The notes beneath the pieces were generated by a model. That model saw nothing but the letters and a program-made list of their open reading frames with translations. It was not told where the DNA came from and did not search any database. The position numbers were made by a program, and so were the translations under genes. This document shows positions 44,323-51,697 of a stretch of DNA of 64,000 nt, one piece after another. Position 1 is the first letter of the stretch; each line of letters opens with the position of its first letter. The DNA is from Alphaproteobacteria bacterium (lineage in GTDB: Bacteria; Pseudomonadota; Alphaproteobacteria; Rhizobiales; Xanthobacteraceae), in the NCBI GenBank assembly GCA_016869215.1, contig VGEP01000014.1, positions 44,251-108,250 on the forward strand, read 5' to 3'.

Positions 44323-46656
44323 ATGGACACGACCGCCTCCCACAAGCCGACCATCCGCGTCGAGGACGACTATCTCCTGCGCGGCGCCGGCCGCTACATG
44401 GCCGACGCACCGATGCCGGGACAGACTTACGCCTGCTTCGTGCGCTCGCCGCACGCCTGCGCCGACGTAAAGTCGATCGACGTGTCGGCGGCGCTCAAGG
44501 TCAAGGGCGTGGTCGCAGTGATCACTCAAGACGAACTGAAGGCCGCCGAGGTCAAGAACCTGTCGCAGCATCCGCCGGTCGCAGGGCGAAACGGTGGCAA
44601 GCTGATCATGCCGTTTCGGCCGGCGCTCGCGGGCGACCGCGTGCGGCACGTCGGCGAGCCGGTGGCGATGGTGATCGGCGAGACCTATGCCGCGGCGCAG
44701 GACGGCGCGGATGCGGTCGAGGTGGAATACGAAGCGCAGGACGCAGTCACCGACCTGCGCCAAGCGATGAAGCCCGGCGCGCCGCAGGTGTGGCCGGAGG
44801 CCCCCGGCAATATCGCGGTCGACTGGGCGGGGCTTGCGGCCAATCCGGACGAGATGGCTGCGAAGGTCGACGCCGCGATGAAGTCGGCGAAATACGTCGC
44901 CAAGGTCACGCTGGTACACCAGCGCATCAACGTCGCCTCGATGGAGCCGCGCGGCGCCACCGCGAGCTACGACCAGACCAGCGACGTTTATAACCTGCGC
45001 GTCTGCTCGCAAGGCGCACGCGCCATGCGCGACTCGATGGCGGGCGTGCTCGGCGTCCCCAACAACAAGATCCGCGTCACCACGGAAGAAGTCGGCGGCG
45101 CGTTCGGTCTGAAGACCGGCCCCTACCCCGAATACGTCGCGATGCTGATCGGCGCCAGGAAGATCGGCCGCCCGGTGCACTGGATGTCGGGCCGCAACGA
45201 GTCGTTCGTGAGCGACAACCACGCCCGCGACGCGGTCAGTGACGTCGAGCTTGCGCTCGACGAGAAGGGCAAGTTCCTGGCCTACCGCCAGCGCCATTAC
45301 GGCAGCCTCGGCGCCTATGTCGGCGCGGTCGGCGCCAACATCCACACCGCCAACATGACGCGCTGCCTGCCGGGCATGTACGACATCAAGCTGATGGACG
45401 TCCAGACCAAGTGCGTGTTCACGCACACCACGCCGACCGCGCCCTACCGCGGCGCGGGCCGCCCGGAGGCAAGCTATTGCCTGGAGCGCGTGGTGGACGA
45501 GGCCGCGCGCGTTTCCGGCATCGACCCGATCAAGCTGCGCAAGAAGAACCTCATTCCGCGCAAGGCCATGCCGTACAAAACCGCGATCGGCACCACCTAC
45601 GACAGCGGCGATTTCGCAACCGTCGTGGAGAAGGGCCTGAAGCTCGCCGACTACGCGGGCTTCAAGGCGCGCAAGAAGGAATCGAAGAAGAAGGGCCTCT
45701 TGCGCGGCATCGGCGTCTGCTTCGTGCTGGAGCACGCCGGCGGCATGCCGGTCGAGGGCACGCAGGCGGTGTTCCCCGGCGGCGACAAGCTGACGTTCGT
45801 GATGAACGTGCAGTCCACCGGCCAGAGTCACGCCACCATCTTCCCGCGCATGGTCGCGGAACGGCTTGGAATCAAGCCGGAACAGGTGATCCATGCCCAC
45901 GGCGACAGCGCGCATGAGATCGCGGGCTACGCCTCGGTCGGTTCGCGCACCGCGATGACCGCGGGCCACGCGATGGTCAAGACCGTCGAGGCGCTGATCG
46001 CCAAGGGCAAGAAGATCGCGGCAACCGCGCTCGAAGCCGGCGAAGGCGATATCGAATACAAGAACGGCGCCTTCGGCGTGGTCGGCACCGACCGCCGCCT
46101 ATCGCTGTTCGACGTCGCCGCGCGCGCCAAGGAGATGAAGAAGAAGGGCGACATCCCCGAGGACATGGACACCAGGGTCGTCACGGAGACGCCACTGACG
46201 TTCCCGAACGGCTGCCATGTGGCGGAGGTCGAGGTCGATCCTTCGACCGGATTGTCGCGGCTTGCGTCCTATTCGGCAGTCGACGACAGCGGCAACATCC
46301 TCGACCACACCATCGTCGCGGGCCAGGTGCACGGCTCGGTCGCCATGGGCTTCGGCCAGGCGATGATGGAACAGACGGTGTTCGATTCCGACAGCGGCCA
46401 GATTCTTACGGCGTCGTTCATGGACTACGCCATGCCGCGCGCCGAGGACCTGCCGATGTTCAAGGACGAGGTCGTTGAAGTGCCCGCGACCACCAATCCG
46501 CTCGGCGTCAAGGGCGCGGGCGAAGCCGGCACGACGGCGGCGATCGCTGCGATCATGAACGCGTTCTCGGACGCGATCCCGGGCTCGGGCCACAAGATCC
46601 AGATGCCGGCCACGCCGGAGAAGGTGTGGAAGGCGTGTCGGGCGATGGCGGGGTAA
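44323..46656 (+). CDS. Molybdopterin-binding (CoxL-like) large subunit without partners
   Basis: A 777-residue xanthine-dehydrogenase/CO-dehydrogenase-family large subunit. Cofactor motifs are EVGGAFGLKTG (about 256-266) and PYRGAGRPEASY (about 370-381), the second being of the form II CoxL (AYRGAGR) pattern, and the catalytic Glu region GVKGAGEAGT is near 728. It has no Tat signal, so it is cytoplasmic. Unusually, no FAD (CoxM) or iron-sulfur (CoxS) subunit gene is adjacent. Divergent from the Gfo/Idh gene at 44231. Confidence 0.9.
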   Translation: MDTTASHKPTIRVEDDYLLRGAGRYMADAPMPGQTYACFVRSPHACADVKSIDVSAALKVKGVVAVITQDELKAAEVKNLSQHPPVAGRNGGKLIMPFRPALAGDRVRHVGEPVAMVIGETYAAAQDGADAVEVEYEAQDAVTDLRQAMKPGAPQVWPEAPGNIAVDWAGLAANPDEMAAKVDAAMKSAKYVAKVTLVHQRINVASMEPRGATASYDQTSDVYNLRVCSQGARAMRDSMAGVLGVPNNKIRVTTEEVGGAFGLKTGPYPEYVAMLIGARKIGRPVHWMSGRNESFVSDNHARDAVSDVELALDEKGKFLAYRQRHYGSLGAYVGAVGANIHTANMTRCLPGMYDIKLMDVQTKCVFTHTTPTAPYRGAGRPEASYCLERVVDEAARVSGIDPIKLRKKNLIPRKAMPYKTAIGTTYDSGDFATVVEKGLKLADYAGFKARKKESKKKGLLRGIGVCFVLEHAGGMPVEGTQAVFPGGDKLTFVMNVQSTGQSHATIFPRMVAERLGIKPEQVIHAHGDSAHEIAGYASVGSRTAMTAGHAMVKTVEALIAKGKKIAATALEAGEGDIEYKNGAFGVVGTDRRLSLFDVAARAKEMKKKGDIPEDMDTRVVTETPLTFPNGCHVAEVEVDPSTGLSRLASYSAVDDSGNILDHTIVAGQVHGSVAMGFGQAMMEQTVFDSDSGQILTASFMDYAMPRAEDLPMFKDEVVEVPATTNPLGVKGAGEAGTTAAIAAIMNAFSDAIPGSGHKIQMPATPEKVWKACRAMAG

Positions 46657-46668
46657 GGCAAAGTCTCG

Positions 46669-46784
46669 TGTCCCGGGCGAACGCGCGAAGCGCGGGAGAC
46701 CCGGGCCCCGGTTTATTCGGGAAGCGGCAACCGGAATCCCACATCTGCGGTGCACCGCTGACGCGCTGCACCGCGTGCGGGACA
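46669..46784. repeat. Palindromic intergenic repeat (family A, copy 3)
   Basis: A 116-base imperfect palindrome starting TGTCCCGGGCGAACGCG and ending CGCGTGCGGGACA. It shares GGTGCACCGCTGA and CCGGTT segments with copy 1. It occupies nearly all of the gap between the convergent CoxL-like and ferredoxin genes. Confidence 0.75.
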
Positions 46785-46791
46785 AACCCAC

Positions 46792-47121
46792 TCAATCCGC
46801 CGCAGTCTTGTCCATATCCACCTTCACGTCGCCGCCCTCGACAATCACCTTGTAGGTCCGCAGCGCCGTAAAGCACGGCGCCTGCACCGCCTCGCCGGTT
46901 TTCACGTTAAAGGCGCCATAGTGCAGCGTGCACTCGATGACGTCGTCTTCGAGAATGCCGTCGGCGAGGCTCGCCGCGCCGTGCGTGCATTCGTTGTCGG
47001 TCGCGTAGAACTGGCCGCCGACGTTGTACACGGCGATCGTGAGGTTTCCGACCTCGAAACTCTTGGCGGAGCCCTCCGGAATCTCGGAGGTCGGGCAGAG
47101 GGTTACAATTGGGTCCGGCAT
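46792..47121 (-). CDS. Rieske [2Fe-2S] ferredoxin (biphenyl/naphthalene dioxygenase type)
   Basis: A 109-residue electron carrier. The Rieske site is Cys45-x-His47 (NECTHG) and Cys64-x2-His67 (ECTLHYG), with the usual [14 protein letters not shown] lead-in. Soluble ferredoxins of this size serve ring-hydroxylating oxygenases, so the partner is probably the alpha/beta pair at 41153-42975, which is 4 kb away on the same strand but separated by a plus-strand gene. It is read from its own promoter, or with nothing else. Divergent from the small protein gene at 47179. Confidence 0.92.
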   Translation of the reverse strand: MPDPIVTLCPTSEIPEGSAKSFEVGNLTIAVYNVGGQFYATDNECTHGAASLADGILEDDVIECTLHYGAFNVKTGEAVQAPCFTALRTYKVIVEGGDVKVDMDKTAAD

Positions 47122-47178
47122 TGGTTGCGAGGCTCCTTCCGGTGCGGCATCGGGTCCGAATCCGTGCTAGATTGGCTT

Positions 47179-47433
47179 ATGAGCGAATTCGATTACAACG
47201 CACCCGCCGAACTTTTCCCGAGCCGCAGCCGCAAGGCCAAGCGCCCGATGGGCTACCGGCGGTTTCCATCGGCGGCGGAGGCGGTCCGTTTCGCCATCGA
47301 AGAGCTCGATCCGGAACTCCTGCTGGGTGCCACGCTCGAAGTCGACGAGGAGCGCTTCGACGGCGACGGCATCCGTGGGCTGTACGACAGCGCGAACTTT
47401 CCGCTGAAACGGACGCCGCGCCGACCGGAATGA
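47179..47433 (+). CDS. Small conserved-type protein of unknown function
   Basis: An 84-residue protein starting [19 protein letters not shown]. It has a basic N-terminal third ([14 protein letters not shown]), an acidic middle ([21 protein letters not shown]) and a proline-rich basic end. No signal peptide, membrane helix or known motif. Similar small proteins are common in Bradyrhizobium relatives as far as I can recall, and none has a known role. Divergent from the ferredoxin gene by 57 bases. Confidence 0.7.
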   Translation: MSEFDYNAPAELFPSRSRKAKRPMGYRRFPSAAEAVRFAIEELDPELLLGATLEVDEERFDGDGIRGLYDSANFPLKRTPRRPE

Positions 47434-47523
47434 GCCAATAACCATTCAGGGAAATGGAGCAATTCACGTAACACGTGTGGATACTTCAAACTCGGCACAT
47501 CCACCAGCGGACATATCGCTTCG

Positions 47524-47553
47524 TTAACCTTCCATTTAGCGTAATCATTTATA
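47524..47553 (+). promoter_or_regulatory. Possible sigma-70 promoter ahead of the leader ORF and DUF4760 gene
   Basis: TTAACC (47524-47529) and TTTATA (47548-47553) with 18 bases between, in an AT-rich stretch of an otherwise GC-rich window. It lies 75 bases before the 11-codon ORF at 47628. Fit to consensus is moderate. Confidence 0.4.
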
Positions 47554-47627
47554 TGTACATGCTGATTCGGCGCATCGCGTTTCCGATTCGGATTCGCATG
47601 TCGTCCACCTCCGAAGGAGAAGAATCA

Positions 47628-47663
47628 ATGTGCGGTCTTGAAGGTTGGGGCGGTCTGATCTGA
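47628..47663 (+). CDS. Putative 11-residue leader peptide (MCGLEGWGGLI)
   Basis: A tiny open frame with ATG 7 bases after AGGAGA, the best ribosome site in this intergenic region. The peptide has four Gly out of 11 residues. It ends 29 bases before a terminator-like hairpin that contains the start codon of the DUF4760 gene. The arrangement looks like a leader peptide plus attenuator, but the ORF is too short to judge coding by composition, so translation is inference. Confidence 0.3.
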   Translation: MCGLEGWGGLI

Positions 47664-47692
47664 ACTTGTCTGCAACCATGACGCGAGTTATA

Positions 47693-47728
47693 AGCGGCCT
47701 CCATGGAACTGGGGGCCGCTCTTTTTAT
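47693..47728 (+). terminator. Intrinsic terminator or attenuator overlapping a start codon
   Basis: Ten-pair stem AGCGGCCTCC (47693-47702) with GGGGGCCGCT (47711-47720), one T-G wobble, 8-base loop ATGGAACT, then CTTTTTAT. It has the full form of a rho-independent terminator. The loop begins exactly with the ATG of the DUF4760 gene (47703), and the sequence CCTCC in the stem occupies the place where a ribosome site should be. Confidence 0.65.
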
Positions 47729-48182
47729 CAGCATCGCTACGGTCGGCGTAGCGCTGTGGGGCATTCTTAGTCAGCGTGCGATTGCGAGACGCCGCGCCAC
47801 GCTTGAGCACATTTCTAAGATGGAGGCTGATGCTACCTTCATCGCCGCGCGCCGTAAGTTTATTGAGCTCTCCAAAAAACCTGAAGGCTTGGCCCCTTGG
47901 GCTGCCGACGATAAGGACACGTCTTCGGAAGCGCAGAATATTCGACTCGTGCTCAACGAGTTTGAGATCGTTTCAATCGGGATTCAGCTGGGGATATTCG
48001 ACTACGAAACTTATCGGCGTTGGTTCCAATTGACCGTCGTTCGGTTTTGGAGCCACGGTGCACCTTACATTCAAGCTGTCCGGGCAAGGACCAATCATCC
48101 CGCGCTTTTTCACGAGTTTGAAGAGCTTGCCCGCTGGATGAATGACAGCCCGAAACGTCGGAAATGGCTGAGATTTCGATAG
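47703..48182 (+). CDS. DUF4760-type membrane-anchored protein
   Basis: A 159-residue protein that appears to belong to the DUF4760 family of unknown function. One N-terminal helix covers about 5-22 (GAALFISIATVGVALWGI), then a soluble helical domain with ISKMEADATFIAARRKF (about 37-53), VLNEFEIVSIGIQLGIFDYETYRRW (about 82-106) and ELARWMNDSP near the end. Base composition is clearly lower in GC than its neighbours, suggesting acquisition. There is no ribosome site; the start codon sits in a hairpin loop. If translation began at the internal Met (about 40) the helix would be lost. Convergent with gabD, 22 bases away. Confidence 0.75.
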   Translation: MELGAALFISIATVGVALWGILSQRAIARRRATLEHISKMEADATFIAARRKFIELSKKPEGLAPWAADDKDTSSEAQNIRLVLNEFEIVSIGIQLGIFDYETYRRWFQLTVVRFWSHGAPYIQAVRARTNHPALFHEFEELARWMNDSPKRRKWLRFR

Positions 48183-48204
48183 CCTCGATTCCTTCAAGGT
48201 ACGG

Positions 48205-49632
48205 CTACATCTGCGAGATGAACTTGGTGTTGAGGTAGGCACTCAGCCCCTCGGAGCCGCCCTCGCTGCCGTGGCCCGACTCCTTGACGCCGCCGAACGG
48301 CGTCTCGGGCGTCGAGACCGCGATCGAGTTGATGCCGACCATGCCGCTTTCGATGGCGTCGCCGATCGCAGCCGCGGTCGCGTTCGACGAGGTGAAGGCG
48401 TAGGCCGCGAGACCGAACTCGAGCGAGTTGGCGCGCTGCACCACCTCGTCGAAGGTCTTGAATGTCACAATGGGAGCAAGAGGTCCGAACGGCTCCTGGG
48501 TCATGATCTTGGAATTGTCCGGAACGTCGGTGATGACGGTCGGCTCGTAGAAATAGCCCTGGTTGCCGCGGCGCGTGCCGCCGGTCTGAACCTTGGCGCC
48601 ACGATCCTTGGCGTCGGCGACGAAAGCGTCCATCGCATCGAGCCGTCGCGCGTTGGCGAGCGGGCCCATGGTGGTGGTTTTCTCCAGGCCGTCGCCGACC
48701 TTGATGCCCTTGGCGTATTCGGTGAAGCGGTTGACGAACTTGCCGTACACGTCCTCCTGCACATAGAAGCGTGTCGGCGAGATGCAGACCTGACCGGCGT
48801 TGCGATACTTGAACGCCGCGATCGTGTCCGCGGCCTTCTCCGGATCGGCGTCGGCGAACACCACCACCGGCGAATGCCCGCCGAGCTCCATGGTGGTGCG
48901 CTTCATGCCCTTGGCGGCAAGTTGCGCGAGATGCTTGCCCACCGGGATCGAGCCGGTGAACGAAATCTTCTTCACTGCATCCTTCAACATCAGGTGCTCG
49001 GAAACTTCCGCCGGCACGCCGAACACGAGATTGAGCACGCCCGCCGGAAGCCCTGCGTCGGCGAAGCAGCGCACCATCTCGACGCAGGCGCCGGGTGTCT
49101 CTTCCGACGCCTTCAGGATCGTCGAGCAGCCGGCTGCGAGTGCGCCGCCGATCTTGCGCGCGGGCGTCAGCACCGGGAAGTTCCACGGCGTGAAGGCGGC
49201 GACGACGCCGACCGGCTCCTGCATCACGAGCTGCCGCGCCTTGCCGCGGCCCGGAACGATGCGGCCGTAGGCTCTACGACCCTCTTCGGCGTACCAGTCG
49301 ATGATGTCGGCGGAGGTCAGAACCTCCATGCGCGCCTCGGCGTAGGGCTTGCCTTGCTCCATCACCATGATCTTGGCGATGGCGTCGTGGCGCTCGCGCA
49401 TCAGGCCGGCTGCCTTGCGCAGGATATTGGACCGGTCGTAGGCCGAGGTGTTCTTCCAGACCGCGAAGCCCTTCCTGGCGCTCTCCAGCGCCTCGTCGAG
49501 ATCGGACTTGGCGGCGTGCGGCAGCACCGCGAGCGGCTTCTCAGTCGCAGGATTGATGACCTCCTCGGACTTGCCGGCGCTGCCGGTCTTGCGCCAGGCT
49601 CCGTCGATATAGAGGCCAAGATCGCTGTACAT
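48205..49632 (-). CDS. gabD: NAD(P)-dependent succinate-semialdehyde dehydrogenase
   Basis: Aldehyde dehydrogenase of 475 aa. Catalytic residues are Asn151 (FTPWNFP), Glu249 (TMELGGHSP) and Cys283 (NAGQVCISPTRF), and the cofactor motif FTGSIPVGKH is at about 225-234. The overall plan is that of GabD-type semialdehyde dehydrogenases, which oxidise succinate or glutarate semialdehyde; exact aldehyde specificity is not certain. It is the last gene of the long minus-strand run that includes the MFS, SDR, PrpD and ABC genes, 76 bases after the MFS gene. Confidence 0.88.
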   Translation of the reverse strand: MYSDLGLYIDGAWRKTGSAGKSEEVINPATEKPLAVLPHAAKSDLDEALESARKGFAVWKNTSAYDRSNILRKAAGLMRERHDAIAKIMVMEQGKPYAEARMEVLTSADIIDWYAEEGRRAYGRIVPGRGKARQLVMQEPVGVVAAFTPWNFPVLTPARKIGGALAAGCSTILKASEETPGACVEMVRCFADAGLPAGVLNLVFGVPAEVSEHLMLKDAVKKISFTGSIPVGKHLAQLAAKGMKRTTMELGGHSPVVVFADADPEKAADTIAAFKYRNAGQVCISPTRFYVQEDVYGKFVNRFTEYAKGIKVGDGLEKTTTMGPLANARRLDAMDAFVADAKDRGAKVQTGGTRRGNQGYFYEPTVITDVPDNSKIMTQEPFGPLAPIVTFKTFDEVVQRANSLEFGLAAYAFTSSNATAAAIGDAIESGMVGINSIAVSTPETPFGGVKESGHGSEGGSEGLSAYLNTKFISQM

Positions 49633-49708
49633 GACACCCTCGTTGTTGGCTGGTTCCTCGTGGCGGAGGATTTAGCACTTCCGGCGCGGGGCGGCCACCC
49701 GCTCCGAT

Positions 49709-50929
49709 TCACGCGGTGGGCGGGCCTTCCTTGCGGTCGATGCCAATCAGCAGCGGCAGGCAAAGAAGGCTGCACGCGCCTGCGCCCCAGAGCGCAATGT
49801 CGTAGCGGCCGGTCAGATAGACCGCCGCCGCGAAGGCCACCGGGCCGAACATGTTGCTGAGAAACACCATGATCACCGAGCCGGCCGCGGTTTCGGCGAC
49901 CAGCTCCGGCGGCGAGCGGTGGGCAACTTCGGCGATTTGCACGCCGTTCCAGCCGGCCACCACCATGCCCGCGGCCGCGGCAAGCAGCAGCAGCGCCCAC
50001 ACCGGCCACGATGCGCTTGTGAACCCGAACAGAATCGTGAAGAGGCCCGAGCCGGTGGCCGCGATGGTTAGCGTCGTCGTGCTGGAGGCGACGCGGTCGG
50101 CGACGAAGCCCATCATGACGCGGCCGATCGCGCCGCTTGCCTGCATCACCGCAAAGATCAGACCCGCGACGCCGAGCGACAGGCCCAATCCCAGCACGAG
50201 GTAGGTCGCGGTGAAGGTGAACCAGACCGACTGGGCGATGGCCATGATCGCACCGACCCAGGCGATGCGCACGAGGCCCGGCGCGCGGCGGAGCGAGCGC
50301 AGCGGGACGATGACGCTCGACAGGCGGAAGCTGATCAAGGTCGCAGCCACCATCGGCTGGCGCGGCGGATCGATGCGCGGCTGGAACGGCCACATCAGGA
50401 GTGTCGCAACGGCCGCGCCCGCGGCCGCGACGACCAGCGCCGTGCGCCAGCCGAAGGCGTCGACCAGCGGCGGGATGGTCAGGCCCGCAACCACGCCGCC
50501 GAGCGGCACGCCGGCCTGCTTGATCGAGAACACGAAGTTGCGGTGCGCTTGCGGCGTATAGCGCTGCAGCACCTCGCTGCCCGAAGGATTGGCGGTGCCG
50601 TTGGAGAAGCCCATGAGGAAGCTTGCGAGCAGCGCCAGCGCGACCGACGGCGCGACCAGCAGCAGCAGACTCGCGGCCCCGATCAGCAGCGTCACCAGCA
50701 GCGCCAGCACGCCGCCGAGCTGGCGGATCGCGCCGATGCCGATGGTGAGGATGAACAGTGCGCCGACGATGTTGGCCGCAGTTAGATAGCCGACGAGGCT
50801 TGCATCCCAGCCGAACTCGCCCATGAACGCGGGCGCAACGATCGGCACCAAGCGGCTGAGATAGGCCGAGGTGGTCTGCAGGACGAGGATGACCCCGATC
50901 GCAACGATCCACGTCGGGACGGCAGCCAT
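49709..50929 (-). CDS. MFS transporter
   Basis: Inner-membrane carrier of 406 aa with about 12 hydrophobic helices in two halves separated by a basic loop near residue 195 (FQPRIDPPRQP). The loop between helices 2 and 3 and the segment FSNGTANPSGSEVLQRY (about 105-121) fit the cyanate/organic-acid type of the major facilitator superfamily. The start is ATG 50929 (MAAVPTW). It begins 14 bases after the SDR gene ends, so it is co-transcribed. Substrate unknown; import or export of a small organic acid from this cluster is likely. Confidence 0.9.
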   Translation of the reverse strand: MAAVPTWIVAIGVILVLQTTSAYLSRLVPIVAPAFMGEFGWDASLVGYLTAANIVGALFILTIGIGAIRQLGGVLALLVTLLIGAASLLLLVAPSVALALLASFLMGFSNGTANPSGSEVLQRYTPQAHRNFVFSIKQAGVPLGGVVAGLTIPPLVDAFGWRTALVVAAAGAAVATLLMWPFQPRIDPPRQPMVAATLISFRLSSVIVPLRSLRRAPGLVRIAWVGAIMAIAQSVWFTFTATYLVLGLGLSLGVAGLIFAVMQASGAIGRVMMGFVADRVASSTTTLTIAATGSGLFTILFGFTSASWPVWALLLLAAAAGMVVAGWNGVQIAEVAHRSPPELVAETAAGSVIMVFLSNMFGPVAFAAAVYLTGRYDIALWGAGACSLLCLPLLIGIDRKEGPPTA

Positions 50930-50943
50930 GGAACCCTTGGGCC

Positions 50944-51693
50944 TCACACGTTGAAGTAGGTGCCGCCGCTGACGTGAACGATCTGGCCGGTGATGTAGCG
51001 CCCGCCGGGACCAAGCAGCGTCCGCACCAGCGGCGCGATGTCGGTGGGCCAGCCGGCGCGGCCGAGCAGCGGCCGGTACACCGGATGCTCCGGGATCACG
51101 TCGGGCTTGCCCGCGGGCGCCAGCATCGACGGCACCACGGTGTTGACGGTGATCTTGTCCGGCGCGAGTTCCATGGCAAGTGCGCGGGTCAGGCCCGCGA
51201 TACCGGCCTTCGCGGTGACGACGTGGGCGCGGTCGGGCGCACCCATGGAGCCGGTCAACCCGCCGATATTGATAATCGAGCCGGCGTCGCTCTTGCGGAT
51301 CGCCGGCAGGCAGGCCTTCACGCAATGAAACGCGCCGTCGAGGACGACGCCGGTGATCAGCCGCCAGTCCTCGAAGGTCATGTCGCCGATGTGCTTCTCC
51401 TGGCGCAGCGCGGCGTTGTTGACCAGGTAGTCGATCCGGCCGAACGTCTTGAGCGCGCTCTCGGCCATCGCATTGACCGCCTTGGCGTCGACCACGTCGC
51501 CAACGGCGACGAGGCCCTTCGCGCCACGTTGTTCGATCGCGCGCACCACCTCGTCCGCCTCGGCGCGGTTCGAGCGCACGTTGACGACGACGTTGCAGCC
51601 GGCGGAGGCGAGCTCCAGCGCCATCGCGCGCCCGATGCTGCGGCCCGCGCCGGTGATCACCGCGACGCGACCGGCAAGCTCCCGTTCTGCCAT
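50944..51693 (-). CDS. SDR-family protein lacking the catalytic Ser and Tyr
   Basis: A 249-residue short-chain dehydrogenase/reductase fold. The cofactor motif TGAGRSIG (14-21) and NNAA (92-95) are kept. Aligned with FabG, the catalytic Ser is Gly145 (NIGGLTGSMG) and the Tyr is Val158 (AHVVTAKAG), while the Lys (162) remains. Classic keto-reductase chemistry is therefore unlikely; a different reaction or a binding role is possible. The gene lies between mmgE/prpD (4 bases) and the MFS gene (14 bases), clearly in one operon. Confidence 0.88.
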   Translation of the reverse strand: MAERELAGRVAVITGAGRSIGRAMALELASAGCNVVVNVRSNRAEADEVVRAIEQRGAKGLVAVGDVVDAKAVNAMAESALKTFGRIDYLVNNAALRQEKHIGDMTFEDWRLITGVVLDGAFHCVKACLPAIRKSDAGSIINIGGLTGSMGAPDRAHVVTAKAGIAGLTRALAMELAPDKITVNTVVPSMLAPAGKPDVIPEHPVYRPLLGRAGWPTDIAPLVRTLLGPGGRYITGQIVHVSGGTYFNV

Positions 51694-51697
51694 TGCG

